The notes under the pieces: generated by a model
What the model saw: the letters and a program-made list of their open reading frames with translations, nothing else
Told to the model about the DNA's origin: nothing
Databases searched by the model: none
Shown here: piece after piece, positions 1 to 12,116 of the stretch
How the letters are laid out: each line of letters opens with the position of its first letter
Numbering within the stretch: the stretch's first letter is position 1
NCBI GenBank assembly: GCA_965153355.1
Contig: OZ231126.1
Span: 84,878,001-84,942,000, forward strand
Direction of reading: 5' to 3'
Source of the DNA: Flaccisagitta enflata
Taxonomy: Eukaryota > Chaetognatha > Sagittoidea > Aphragmophora
Length of the DNA: 64,000 nt
Position numbers and translations under genes: made by a program

Positions 1-110
1 GGGCGGAAATGCGCGTTTTCCCACTTTTCAACTCGAGCGTGACCGACCAACCAACCGACCGACCGACGGACGGACAAAGGCTCTTATAGAGTTGCGTGTC
101 CGCAACTAAA
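1..110 (+). mobile_element. Helentron-like element, hairpin type A (left-truncated by window edge)
   Basis: Ends in the perfect hairpin GTTGCGTGTCCGCAAC (91-106) followed by TAAAAA, preceded by CTCTTATAGA and an (ACGG/ACCG)n run. The far end with its GGCCGGATACACGGCC hairpin lies outside the window. The hairpin plus (GTCY)n layout is like DINE-1/mini-me/HINE elements; assignment to Helentrons is inference. Confidence 0.6.
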
Positions 111-160
111 AATGAAGATTTTTTTGTAAAATTTTGTTGACATTTTTTTCTATTTTCTGA

Positions 161-301
161 GGTCGAAATTATAAGAAGGCCACAGCCAGAAAAACTTTGC
201 ATTTTCAAAAACATAGTTCTCTCTAAAAACGATTTGGGAAGAGAACTATGTTCTTTATTTTTTCATTTTTTCATTTTCTATGCAAACTTATAATTTCGAC
301 C
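161..301. mobile_element. Palindromic MITE, family H
   Basis: GAGGTCGAAATTATAAG at the left pairs with CTTATAATTTCGACC at the right, and the interior remains largely self-complementary (AACATAGTTCTC against GAGAACTATGTT). A diverged relative lies at about 54282-54415. The superfamily is not identified. Confidence 0.5.
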
Positions 302-743
302 AACTCCTTGACAGTGACAAAAAAGAAATTTGTAAAAATTTTCATTGAATTTTTTTCAGTAATTTAAGCTAAATCTGAGTCTCTTGCTAAATGGATGCAA
401 ATTTTGCCTTCATATATCATGTATGTCTTACCTCAATCATTTTTATTCAATTGTTTTTCTATTTTCACTCATGTATGTTTTCTATTTTGACCCATTTTGA
501 TACCCTAAATGTTGCCTTCGTGGGCACGCTGTCGTAAGTATAGGCACTCACAAAGGGACAGCGGTACATCCAGTTGGTCCAGTTGATTGCTTGATGAACT
601 ATCAATAGGCGCAATCGAGTCATCTTCAGGAGCTTGTAAAAGGAGCTCGTAAAAAATGATATCGACCGGATGAATTGAAATAAGGACGCGTCTTGAAATC
701 CACGGTATTTGTCCAACATCTCCAAAGGCGGTGACATCTGTTT
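302..743. other. No gene seen
   Basis: AT-rich sequence with no repeat family I recognise and no ORF with protein-like composition. Confidence 0.5.
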
Positions 744-903
744 AAGTCGCGTGTTACGCGACTCTACACTCCGCTTTGTCGGCCCGTCGGTTGGTTGGTC
801 GGTTGGTCGGTTGGTCCCCCTTTTACTTTTTCCGCGTTTTAAAGCTTTTAGGACTAAACGGCTCCTTCCCAAATGTCATTGTAAGTCATTACAAGTCATT
901 CTA

Positions 904-1670
904 CAGGGTCTTCAATCTCATTTGACACAAAAAGAACCTATGCTGTGCAAAAACAAATCAACTTTTCAGTTTGATTCTTTTTTCTCATAAAAGAACTATA
1001 TATGACGTTTTTTGTGTCCAAATTTTGTAGTGCTGGGTCAATTAGTTTAGGAGATAACCCATTTTAAAGTGTAAGACGTCATAATGAGATGGGAGGTTTG
1101 GTTTGATTTTGAGGTTCTGACCTTTCATCTTTAAACTGCTCTCATTTCTAAACGCTTTGAGCCACAGATGTGAGATTGGTCTAGAATGGCAGATAATTTC
1201 ATGTAGGTTTTATTTCTGAGAAAAACGATTTTTTGAAATTTCATCATGATCAACCATTTTCCTTTTTATTTGGAAAAAACAATCGTTGATTAAGTTTTTG
1301 TAAGATTTTTGTCAAAAATTTGATAGTATTTGCCTAAAGTTTACTGTTCTCTGATATAACCTGGCTATTTCTAACATTGGGGTCATAGCATTTATCACTT
1401 TGACTCTAATCAAGCATCTGAAGTTTGAAACACATTGAATTTTATGCATTTTTTAAGTCAAAATTTGCGAGAAAACCACCTTATTTGTTGAATTTACTGC
1501 ATAACTTCAAACATGGATTTCTGCTGAATTTCAAGACCCACCCCTATGAAAATTTGATACAAAAAACGGCATACATAGTGCTTTTATGAGAAAAAAAAAT
1601 CAGACTGAAAAGTCAAATAGTTTTAGCACAATAAAGGTTCCTTTTATGTCAAATGAGATTGAATGCCCTG
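904..1670. mobile_element. Tc1/mariner-type MITE with ~100-bp inverted ends
   Basis: Left end CAGGGTCTTCAATCTCATTT and right end AATGAGATTGAATGCCCTG are inverted copies, and similarity continues for about 100 bp on each side. Both ends are flanked by TA (902-903 and 1671-1672). The interior has no transposase ORF. It carries the core CTAAACGCTTTGAGCCACAG near 1149. Confidence 0.75.
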
Positions 1671-1827
1671 TAAGTCATTCTAATTCATCTTAAGTGTTTT
1701 TAAGTCATTTTAAGTTAAATTAATAATCAAATTAATCAAATTAATTTGATTGATAATTAGATTAAATTAATATAAGTCACTTTAGTCAATCAGGTAAATT
1801 TAGTCTTTTAAGTCATTTTTAGTCTTT

Positions 1828-1968
1828 TTAGGTGCGCCAAAGCACCTCTATAACTGGCTGTGTCCGTCGGTTGTTTGGTTGGTTGGTTGGTTGGTTGGTT
1901 GGTTGGTTGGTTGGGAAATGCATTAATTTTACAGTCCACACGGCGCACCTTATTGGCCTACTTGGCCT
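1828..1968 (-). mobile_element. Helentron-like element, hairpin type D
   Basis: Hairpin GGTGC-GCCAAA-GCACC (from 1831), then CTCTATAACTGGCTGTGTCCGTCGG, a (GGTT)n run, and a far end with GGCGCACC and TTGGCCTTATT. Same architecture as types A and B with different stem bases. Confidence 0.55.
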
Positions 1969-2112
1969 TATTAAGTCATTCTAAGTCAATCTTAGTTCAG
2001 TTCATCTTGTGTAATTTAAAGTCATCATGAGATACTTAAGTCCCGCACGCGACTTAAAGGTGTTGGCCTTGTTTTCTTGCATTTGTCATTTTTAGAATAT
2101 TAAGAGTATTTT

Positions 2113-2300
2113 TTGTCTCTCTTTTTAACAAAGGCCGAGTCGAGTGTTTTTTTTTCATCGTTTTTCCTTTCTTTCTTTTTTTCTTTATCTTTTGCTTTTT
2201 TTTTATTCGTTTGCTTTTATTTTTCCTCTTTCTCTTCCCTTTCTTCTTCTTTTCTTCTTCTTCTCCTTTTCATTATCATTATCATCGTCTTCTTTTTCTT
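2113..2300. repeat. Pyrimidine-rich low-complexity tract
   Basis: TTTTTC/TTCTTC-rich sequence. The Phe/Ser/Leu-rich ORFs across it are composition artefacts. Confidence 0.7.
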
Positions 2301-2301
2301 T

Positions 2302-2820
2302 TTGGGCAGCAGCCCCAAAAGGCCGATGTCCTGTAGAACACAGGGGGGAATTTTGAGACGTCCGTCCGTCCATCCGTCCATCCATCCATCCGTCCTTAGT
2401 CCATCCACCCGTCCCCCCCCCATTGACCATCAAGGCCTCAGATTAGCCCTCCCAGACCTCAATTCAGCCCTTTAGGCCTCAAATCAGCCCTCTTGGCTTC
2501 AAACATGCGCCCATGCCTCAAGACTGCCCTTCAGACCTCAAATCTGCCCTCCAGACCTTCAATCAGCCCTCCAAACCTCAAATCAGCCCTCCGTGCCTAA
2601 ATAATGCCCTCCAGCCCTCAAATATGCCTTCAGTGGCCTATATCAGTCATCTAGAGCCCCCTCAGGATAGACGGAAGGACGGACGTCTCGAAATTCCACC
2701 CTGTGTTCTACAGTACATCAGCCCTTTGGGGCCGCTGCCCTACTCTCCCTTCACTTCTTCACTGGATCACTCCCAGCAGGGCATCCGGTATCGCTGACCA
2801 TGTGCGATCCTTGGATGACT
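2302..2820 (+). mobile_element. Cap element C1 (GGGCAGC..GCTGCCC)
   Basis: Left cap GGGCAGCAGCCCCAAAAGG with CCTGTAGAACACAGGGGGGA, a (GTCC)n run, then a ~20-bp minisatellite (CAAATCAGCCCTCCAGACCT type). The inverted right cap is TCCACCCTGTGTTCTACAG..GGGGCCGCTGCCC, followed by the tail AGCAGGGCATCCGGTATCGC and TGACCATGTGCGATCC. Non-coding; mobilising enzyme unknown. Confidence 0.6.
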
Positions 2821-2825
2821 AGTTC

Positions 2826-3012
2826 TTTTTAGTTGCGGACACGCAACTCTATAAGAGGCTTTGTCCGTCCGTCCGTCCATGGGTCGGTCGGTCAGTCGGT
2901 TGGTTGGTTGGTTGGATGGTTGGTTGGTCGGTCATCACGCCGAAGAAAGTGAAAACGCGCATTTCCGCCCTGCCCACCCGCCTGCAACAAGTGGCCGTGC
3001 ATTGGCCTGTTC
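2826..3012 (-). mobile_element. Helentron-like element, type A
   Basis: Hairpin GTTGCGGACACGCAAC (from 2832), CTCTATAAGAGGCTTTG, a (GTCC/GGTC/GGTT)n run, and a far end CCTGCCCACCCGCCTGCAAC with GTGGCCGTGCATTGGCCTGTT. Confidence 0.65.
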
Positions 3013-3655
3013 TTCCTTGAGCAGCGGCGCCGAGGGGTCAATGACCTATGCCACACACATAGAATTTTCTCCTCCTTCTTCTTCTCCTCTTCTCCACCCA
3101 CCCCCCTCAAATCCTAGTCTCGAGGCCCAAATTCCAGATTTGAGGCCCAAATCCCAGTATCGAAGCCCAAATTCCAGCATTTAGGCCCAAATCCCAGCCT
3201 CGAGGCCCAAATCCTAGCCTCTAGGCCTGAATCCTAGCCTGGAGGCCGAGATTCCAGCTTTGAGGGCCAAATCTTAGCCTTGAGGTCCAAATCCCAGCCA
3301 AGAGGCCCAGATCCCAACCTCGACGCTGAGATTTGGGCCTTAAGGCTGGGATCTTGGCCTGCAGGCAAGAATTTAAGCCTTCAGGCTAGGATTTGGGCCA
3401 CAAGGCCGGGATTTTGGCTTCAAGACTGGGATTAGGGCCTCAAGTCTGGAATTGGGGCCTTGAGACTGGGATTTGAGGGGGTTGACGAGGAAGGGAGAGG
3501 AGAATGAGGAGGAGAAGGAGAAAATTCCCCATATGTGTGAAAGCATAGGTCATCAACCCCTACAGAGTCGCTGCCCAGCTTCCCCCTTCAACTTCAAACA
3601 CAACCTACTCAGGCAGGGCACGGGTACCGCTGACCATCTAACGCTTTTGCGACTA
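3013..3655 (+). mobile_element. Cap element C2 with inverted minisatellite halves
   Basis: Cap GAGCAGCGGCGCCGAGGGG with GACCTATGCC; right inverted cap AAAGCATAGGTCATCAACCC..GCTGCCC and tail GGGCACGGGTACCGCTGACC. The core minisatellite reads AGGCCCAAATCCCAGCCTCG up to about 3325 and its reverse complement (AGGCTGGGATTTGGGCCT) from about 3330 to 3475, so the core can fold into a large hairpin. Confidence 0.6.
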
Positions 3656-3689
3656 TGCATTCATTATCATCATCTTCACCAAAAACCAG

Positions 3690-3978
3690 GAATTAGGGGG
3701 CGTTTCTAGTCAAAGACGATCGCGTTTTGAACAGGCCACTTGGTCGCTCGCTACATTCGTTCCCTCGCACCGCTCACTCCGCTCACTCGCTTCGCAGCGC
3801 TCCGCTTTGCTCCGCTTGCTTCGCTTGCTTCGCTTGCTCGCTCCGTTCACGGGCTCGCTCACTCACTTCGCTCACTCCCTCGTGGGACAGTTGAAATTAT
3901 TGAATATGTGTTCACGCTGTTATCGCGTTTCACGGGAAGAAACGCGTTTTTGGCGCTCACTAGAAACACGCCCTTAAT
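3690..3978. mobile_element. TIR element enclosing a CGCTCACTCCGCT minisatellite
   Basis: Left ATTAGGGGGCGTTTCTAGT and right ACTAGAAACACGCCCTTAAT are imperfect inverted repeats. The interior has degenerate CTCGCTTCGCTTGCTTCGCT repeats (3745-3880). The ORF there is repeat-derived. Confidence 0.5.
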
Positions 3979-4284
3979 GTAGATTTAATGACGCGTTAAA
4001 AGAAGGTCCAGCTCGTCGCGAGCGTCGTCCGAGTTGCTTTTGGAGACGAAATATAGTATTTCTGTTTAAATCATTTCTTTGCCCCGTATGTAATATCTAT
4101 TGCGATGCAGATGACACTTCTAGCTTGAAAAGTGACTTTTTTTAAATCTTCATTTGTGCGTCAAAATTGTTCTGTTTGCATGATTTTGTTTTGATTAGGA
4201 TAAATAACGACAATCAGGTTGATGATGGAGAAAATAAAACGAAATGATACGAAGGAAGCACAAATATGACTATGAGACTGTTTG

Positions 4285-5783
<1,499 letters not shown>

Positions 5784-5981
5784 AACAAGGCCGGATACAC
5801 GGCTACCGAAGTCGCGTGAGGGTGGGCAGGGGCCATATTTGAGGTAACTAGACCATTTGGGCAGGAGCAGTGAGGTCCAAAAAAAAAAATTAAAAAAAAG
5901 TAAAGTGTGACGGACCAACCGACCGACCGACCAATCGACGGACAAAGCGGGGTGTTGAGTCGCGTGCACGCGACTAAAAAG
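5784..5981 (+). mobile_element. Helentron-like element, type B
   Basis: Starts AACAAGGCCGGATACACGGC with subterminal AAGTCGCGTG, then a CCATTTGGGCAGGAGCAGTG block and a (GACC)n run. Ends GCGGGGTGTTGA with hairpin GTCGCGTGCACGCGAC and TAAAAA. Both ends are complete. Confidence 0.7.
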
Positions 5982-6155
5982 AGGACAATGAACTATTTTG
6001 TGACGCGAGTGCGAAGAATAAAATTACAAGTTCTAATTCGGGATTGGAAGAGATATTTTTTTCTTCTTTCAAACAGGTTTCAACATTTACCAGAGCTAAA
6101 AAGTCGAGAGTGTCTGTCACCGGGACGTCGAAATCCGTCATGACCTAATAAAAAA

Positions 6156-6285
6156 GTTTCATTCGTCATTCATTCATTCATTCATTCATTCATTCATTCA
6201 TTCATTCATTCATTCATTCATTCACTCATTCATTCATTCATTCATTCATTCATTCATTCATTCATTCATTCATTCATTCATTCAC
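6156..6285. repeat. (CATT)n microsatellite
   Basis: About 32 CATT units with two single-base interruptions (CACT). Confidence 0.95.
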
Positions 6286-6466
6286 TGATCCAAATATGTT
6301 ACGACCTCCTAAAAGAAGTCTCATAAGAAATCTTTATGGAAATGTAAGGAAGAAAAACATTGTCATCCTGTTAAATGGTTAGCATGTGGCATCCTTCGCT
6401 TCCGCAGTTCTTTCCTATTCCACTTATCATATTGGTAGTGTTTAACCGCTCCCGCATATTTGCCGG

Positions 6467-7084
6467 CACTACCTAGGAAATAGATATACGGACAGCTGGA
6501 GAAAAGTTGGCGTTTTCACTCACTGAATGAAGTGTAAGCTCAAATGAATCATTTCTTAGACATTATATGGTATTTAGATCTATCAAGTGCTTCTGTTCTG
6601 ACTTTTTAAGGGATTGGTCTTATATTTTTCAACTTAAATCAGAATATCCTTTGCCTCTCAAAAAGCAACGAAAAAATCATTGAATCAGATTTGTTATCGT
6701 TTATCATTAGATGATTTCAGAGCGATATGTTTGACTGCGGTACATAACTTTTTCAACAATCAAAAAAACTGTCGAACATGTGATCTTTTCAGACCAAGAG
6801 GAATGATTTTGCCCAATCCGTTTACATTTGAGAGCTATTTCAATGTAGTATGTCTTTTGAAGATTTGAACTGAAAATCTCTAAATTAGATTTTAGTAAAA
6901 TGACAGTTATTCTTCAAAACGCTGTCATTTGAAAACGGATTGAGCTACAAAGCTCTGCATGGTCTTGAATGGAAGATTTTTTGTCACAGTTTGTGGATCT
7001 GCTTTCACTGTTTTAATGGATATTGAAGTTTAGCTGCTATAATCATAATTAGTTGTCCGTATATTTAATTCCTAGATAGTAGTG
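6467..7084. mobile_element. TIR MITE, ~618 bp
   Basis: Left CACTACCTAGGAAATAGATA plus TACGGACAGCT matches the inverted right end AGTTGTCCGTATATTTAATT plus CCTAGATAGTAGTG with a few mismatches and one small indel. The interior has ACGGATTGAGCTACAAAG (about 6937), the core shared with other MITEs here. No transposase; superfamily not assigned. Confidence 0.6.
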
Positions 7085-7735
7085 GTTGGAAGGGCTACAA
7101 TTGCAGCAAAAAGTGTAATAGATAGATCTTAATCTTTTACTGGCTCTAGTTACTTGATTGCCAACTAACAAAAAATTCTCTGGTGTCAAATGCCTTTCAT
7201 TAAGAAGTTCTTTTCAACAGACATTAACTCAAATAAATAAAGAGAAATTATTTCTTCTTCTTTCACAAAGTTAACCCATTCTATCCGAATTTTCTTTTCA
7301 CTTGTAATAACAGTTTAAGATGGTCTCAATAAAAACATGATTTCTGCCATGCCATCGGCGATATGGGGTGCTTAAGGGTGGGATCCATTGGCATAGTCAA
7401 CATACTATGGTTTACGCTACATACTAAAGTATTCGCATGAAAAAAAAAAATGAATTTACTTGACTTGCGATCTAATTTTTCATGTTGTTTGGAACGTCCT
7501 GTAATAACGAGATTGTAGAGAAAGGTAAGAATTAAGACAAATGATAACAATCATGACAAATGAATGATCTTTTGAGAAGACACTCGCGACGGCAGTCATA
7601 AAGAAGACAAAATCGAAGCAAACAAGTCAGAGAAATATTTGAAGAAAGATAATCAGAAATGTCTAATTGGAAATCAATAGCGACAAGAGATAAGAATAAA
7701 GCCCTAAAGCCTTCACTAGTAATGGGATCAGGTTT
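7085..7735. other. No gene seen
   Basis: AT-rich intergenic sequence. ORFs are short with no recognisable domain. Confidence 0.5.
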
Positions 7736-7957
7736 GTTTAGTTGAGGATACGCAACTCTATAAGAGGCTTTGTCCGTCCGTCGGTCCATCTGTCGCTCCG
7801 CATCACACGAGACGAAAATTGTAGAAACGCACATTTCGAATTCGATGTGTGTGTGGAGGGGCCCCCTCAACATCCTCTCGGAATAGTTGAGGGGGAGTTG
7901 GGATTTGGATCGGGGTTGTACGCCCCTGCCCACCCGTCCGCAACGATATTGTAAACC
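7736..7957 (-). mobile_element. Helentron-like element, type A prime
   Basis: Hairpin-derived start TTAGTTGAGGATACGCAACT, CTCTATAAGAGGCTTTG, a short (GTCC)n run, and far end GCCCACCCGTCCGCAACGAT plus ATTGTAAACCCG. The CAACGATATTGT ending defines a sub-branch also at 8747, 33131, 48466 and 59966. Confidence 0.6.
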
Positions 7958-8746
7958 CGGATTATTTTATTATCAGGATGATATGCTAATTCGTCATGGT
8001 TAACAAGGCACTTCGCTTCCATACGAGCGAATACAGTTTAAGGTTCGGGCGATTTTGAATTCATTCATATCAGATGGCACTTCCGGTGCGTCAGTGTGTT
8101 CGTCCCCACCAGTCTAACCCCCTCCCAAGGTCATTCTAGGTCAAAAAATTTTGTCAAAAAACTGACGAGGGTGCGTGTTCCTGACACTCCAACTCGTCCG
8201 CCCGTAAAGTTTCAGCCAGCTCCGATGATGAGAACTGGGGGAAGTCTCGCCCCAAAAGTTTTCATTACACTGCAACGTGAACCGAATTGAGTTGCACGTG
8301 GATAGTTATCAAATTTGTCTCACCAGAAAGTCGACAGCATTTTTGGTTCTTGTCTAAAATCACTGAGAAAATTTTGTTAATATCGATCTTACTTCCATCT
8401 TCGCTTCCAGACTTTTTTATCTTTTTTCTCTTTTTTTTTTCTTTTTTTTTTTTTCAACTTGGATCAATATGAATATGAATTTATGTGGCGAGATCCGATG
8501 ATTGCTAAATTTATCACGAGGGTAGAGGCGTCATCTAATGTAATGGACATGTAAGTCACTGATTTATGTACAATTGAAAGCTCACACGGACCAACAATAG
8601 AATAAACAAACTCAGGGGCCAATAATCTCGCGCGCACAAACCAACTCAGGACAAACGAGCGGTCTTATCCTAGCGAACAAACTAAGGAGCAAACTAACTA
8701 CTTCACTAAGCAATGCGCATTTATAAACCAAAACGCTTCAGTCCCG

Positions 8747-8872
8747 CCTCTATAAGAGGCTTTGTCTGTCCGTTAGTCCATGTGTACATCTGTCCATCAG
8801 TCTGTGGGTTGATCCATGACGTTCAAGTTGAAAATGCGAAAACGCGCTTTTGACAAAGTGCTGCGTTTGCTA

Positions 8873-8969
<97 letters not shown>

Positions 8970-9045
8970 TGTCTGTCTGTCTGGTGAAGGGGAGGTTTTT
9001 ACGCCCCTGTCCAACTCTCCCCAACGATATTGAAAACCCACATTA
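8747..9045 (-). mobile_element. Helentron-like element, type A prime, with long (GT)n
   Basis: Decayed start CCTCTATAAGAGGCTTTGTC, a short CGTTAGTCCATG-type core, a (GT)n tract of about 92 bp (8876-8967) turning into (CTGT)n, and far end TTACGCCCCTGTCC..CCCCAACGATATTGAAAACC. The dinucleotide tract lies inside the element. Confidence 0.6.
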
Positions 9046-9057
9046 TGAAGAGACATA

Positions 9058-9233
9058 CAGTTGAACCCCGCTCTAACGGATTTTAGGGGACCAACATTTT
9101 TTCTTTGTTATAGGCGGACTTCTGTTATTGCAACAAAGGAAACCAAAGAAGTTAACTGGAAAGGACTATAAATTTGCATCTGCTATAGGCGGAGTTCTGT
9201 TGATGGCAGGTCCGTTAGAGCGGGGTTCAACTG
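9058..9233. mobile_element. pogo/Tigger-like MITE, 176 bp
   Basis: Perfect inverted ends CAGTTGAACCCCGCTCTAAC and GTTAGAGCGGGGTTCAACTG (continuing GGA/TCC), flanked by TA on both sides (9056-9057, 9234-9235). The CAGTTGAACC end and TA duplication are typical of Tc1/mariner pogo-like MITEs. A relative is at 42720-42883. Confidence 0.85.
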
Positions 9234-9387
9234 TACCTATAAACCTGATTCCACAGTCTTCCTCTTACCCGCCCCCTTGCCCACAGCACTGAGAACAGGA
9301 GTACGTATACATCTTTTTTACGTCATCGGAAAATGAAGCATGGAGCTGATGTGGCATTGATAAGCATTGATAAGTTATATTCCTTTT

Positions 9388-9987
9388 TTTGGGCAGCGGC
9401 CCCGAAGGGGCCGATGACCTATGCTTTCACACAGGGAGAAATTTTCTCCTCCTCCTTCTTCTCCTCCTCCTCCTCCGTCCCCCCCCCCTGGCCTTCACGC
9501 CCAAAATCAGTCTCAAGGCCCAAATCCCAGCCTTAAGGCCCAAATCCCAGCCTTGAGGCCCAAATCCCAGTCTCGAGGCCAAAATCCCAGCCTCGAGGCC
9601 CAAATCCCGGCCTCGAGGCCCAAATCCCAGCCTCGAGGCCCAAATCCCAGCCTTGAGGCCTAAATCCCAGCCTTGAGGCCCAATTCCCAGCCTTCAGGCC
9701 CAATTCCCAGCCTTGAGGCCCAAATCCCAACCTTGAGGCCCAAATCCCAACCTTGAGGCTCAAATCCCAGTCTCAAAGCTCAAATCCCAGCCATGTGGCT
9801 CAAATCCCCACCTCCAGGCTCAAATCCCAGCTTCAAGGCCCCAATTCCAGCCTCCAGGCTCAAATAAAAACAGCATAGGTCATCGGCTCCTTCGGGGCCG
9901 CTGCCCCTCTCACCACCTTACACCTTCATACACTCACATAGGGGCAACGGGTACCGCTGACCATCTAACGCTTTTGCGACTATTTTT
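9388..9987 (+). mobile_element. Cap element C3
   Basis: Left cap has perfect hairpin CGGCCCCGAAGGGGCCG (9397-9413) then ATGACCTATGCTTTCACAC. The core is about 20 units of an 18-19-bp minisatellite (CCCAAATCCCAGCCTTGAGG). Inverted right cap AGCATAGGTCATCGGCTCC..GGGGCCGCTGCCC, tail GGCAACGGGTACCGCTGACC. Gly/Pro/Gln-rich ORFs are minisatellite translations. Confidence 0.65.
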
Positions 9988-10098
9988 CATGTAGTGTTTT
10001 TATGCACTCGTCACCACTAAGTCCCGATTGACGATGAAGAACAATCAACGGCAAAAACGAACTACTTCAAGCGGTATTCCACATCCAACAGCACACAC

Positions 10099-11423
10099 TT
10101 GGGTGCTTCACATAGCAAAAGTTGTTTATTTCTTTTACCCCCTTCATCTTACATTGAGTGATAAATTTTACCAGTAATGGCGGCTATCGCCGTGAGGAAA
10201 AAAGTCATAAGCATTGGTCTCTTTTCACCAAGCTTTTATCTTTAGTCACTGCAAATCTTTGTTTTTTTATTAAATCAAATCAAGAGCAATTGTATGTATT
10301 GATTGCACTGAAAATCAGAGAAAAAAAGGACTGAGCCAAATGAGCTAGATGAGCTAAAATGCTCAAAATCACTCAACCAGACAATCGGCTATGCTCACTG
10401 ACATGCTTTCTTGTATTTACATGCTCCCATCAAAACACTTATTTATCCCGTTAAAAATCAGAAAAAAAAGACTGAGCTAAATGAGTTAAGTGAGCTAAAA
10501 TGCTTAAAAACACCCTCACAGATAAGCAGTTATGCTCACTGATATGCTTTTTGAATCTGCTTTCTTAAACATGTATCAAAATATCTATTCATTTATCACA
10601 TCTAAATAAAAAAAAGAAACTGAGCTAAATGAGCTAAATGAGCTAGAATTCTCCTCACAGATGAGCAGCAATGCTCATTAACATGTTTTGTTGTATTTGC
10701 ATGCTCAAACAAACATAGATACACTCCTTTTTTGATCCTACTCAAAATCATAAAAAATCGAAAACAATTCAATTCGCAATTTTCATAAATAAATCTTTAA
10801 AAAATTATAACGCGAAAAATATTTGTCCTAGAGCATTCTGCTTGGTGCCAAATGAAAAAGAATTATCAAATTTACTTACCCTATCAATTTCATTGGAGGC
10901 CTCAATCAGCGGGAAGAGACCCTCAACTTCCTAATAAGAAAATGAAAACCCTGTTTCTCTCGAATATGTCAAAAAGTTGAAGACTGACTTCGACTTTTTT
11001 CCCGATAATCTTTACCATTTTCCTTTCATCAAAAATCATTCATTTTCTGTTTTTTAGTAAATTCCTTTTGAGGACCTAATTTGCATGAGGCAGTGGAATG
11101 AATCGATATGTTGACATTCTTTGATTCAGCTATTACTAATTTCTTCTCTTTATAGAATTGTTAATCTGCTTTTTAAAAAAGCTCTTTTATAATTTATGCT
11201 CTAATATCTTTATTCATTTTCACAAATACCAAGTTTTTTTAAAAAATAGATAAATATCTTCAATTACAAAACTAAACAGGATTCTGCTGATTTCTGGGAT
11301 TTCTGTTGAAGCCAAAACATGAAGGAGTATTAAAAAAAAAAATGTCTTCATGATTTTTGTTCCTCAACATTACTTATTAAGGGTAAAGGGATACTGCAAA
11401 CTTTTGCTATGTGAAGCACCCAA
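10099..11423. mobile_element. TIR element, family G, ~1.3 kb
   Basis: Ends TTGGGTGCTTCACATAGCAA and TTGCTATGTGAAGCACCCAA are perfect inverted repeats. The interior holds about three ~145-bp tandem units (10313-10745) with GAGCTAAATGAGCTA and ATGCTCACTGACATGCTTTC. No transposase ORF. A second, truncated copy is at 54655-55620. Confidence 0.7.
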
Positions 11424-12116
11424 AGCTCCCAAAGCACATACACACATAAACGCCATATTACAGCCCCTGCCCACCCACATTCGACCTCTGACCACTTGCA
11501 ATCGCTAACCATGACTGGACATATCATTAATTTCTTTATATTTTTCTCTCTTCAGATTTGGATTGAGTCAAATGAAATTTGTTTTGTGGTCAATATCTTT
11601 CACCAATGTGGAAAGTGGATGTGCCGATAAATACACAACGTTCTTGGCATTACTACAATTGTTTTATGAATGGTCTATGAATGTTGTATAGATTCTATTG
11701 TAGGTTTTGATTTGACCGATGACTTTACAGAATATCTTTTTATAATCTGGAATATGAGGTTTTTCTCAAAAAAATGTATGTTGAAGTATTGCAATGTTTT
11801 ATATCATGTATAGTCGCATCTTGTACAAAGAAATATATTTGGCTTTCTTTTTCGATTTTAGCTGGTTGTAGAACAGAGAGAGAGACTTAGACAGTGAATC
11901 AAATTACTGTGTAATGGAAGTAAAATCGCGGAGGTACAAAAAAGCGATCAGTGTTGAGCTAAATCGTATTCTCATTCTTTTGCATGGAAAAAATCAGCTC
12001 ATTGATTTTTTTTTTGTTTATGAAAAGCTCCAGCATGTATGTTCAGCTCGATGAGCTACTTTACCATCTGTCCGTCCATCCATCACAATGGTCTGTCACA
12101 TTTATCGATTTAGCTT
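11424..12116. other. No gene seen
   Basis: AT-rich, no supported coding or repeat unit apart from a small decayed GCCCCTGCCCACCC fragment near 11465. Confidence 0.45.

Larger units (their letters stand above)
744..2074 (-). mobile_element. Helentron-like element, hairpin type B long form, interrupted twice
   Basis: Starts with hairpin GTCGCG-TGTTA-CGCGAC (747-763) and a GTCGG/GTTGG run. The core is made of AAGTCATTTTAAGTC-like repeats, and it ends with CGCACGCGACTTAAAGG..GGCCTTGTT near 2072. It is split by a TA-flanked MITE (904-1670) and by another hairpin element (1828-1968); the core repeat resumes on both sides of each insert. Confidence 0.55.

Noticed and set aside
9421-9763. Pro/Lys/Ser-periodic ORFs in cap-element cores (also 46023-46211, 47542-48095, 17876-18891)
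   Set aside because: Period equals the minisatellite unit and both strands are open; no start context or splice signals.
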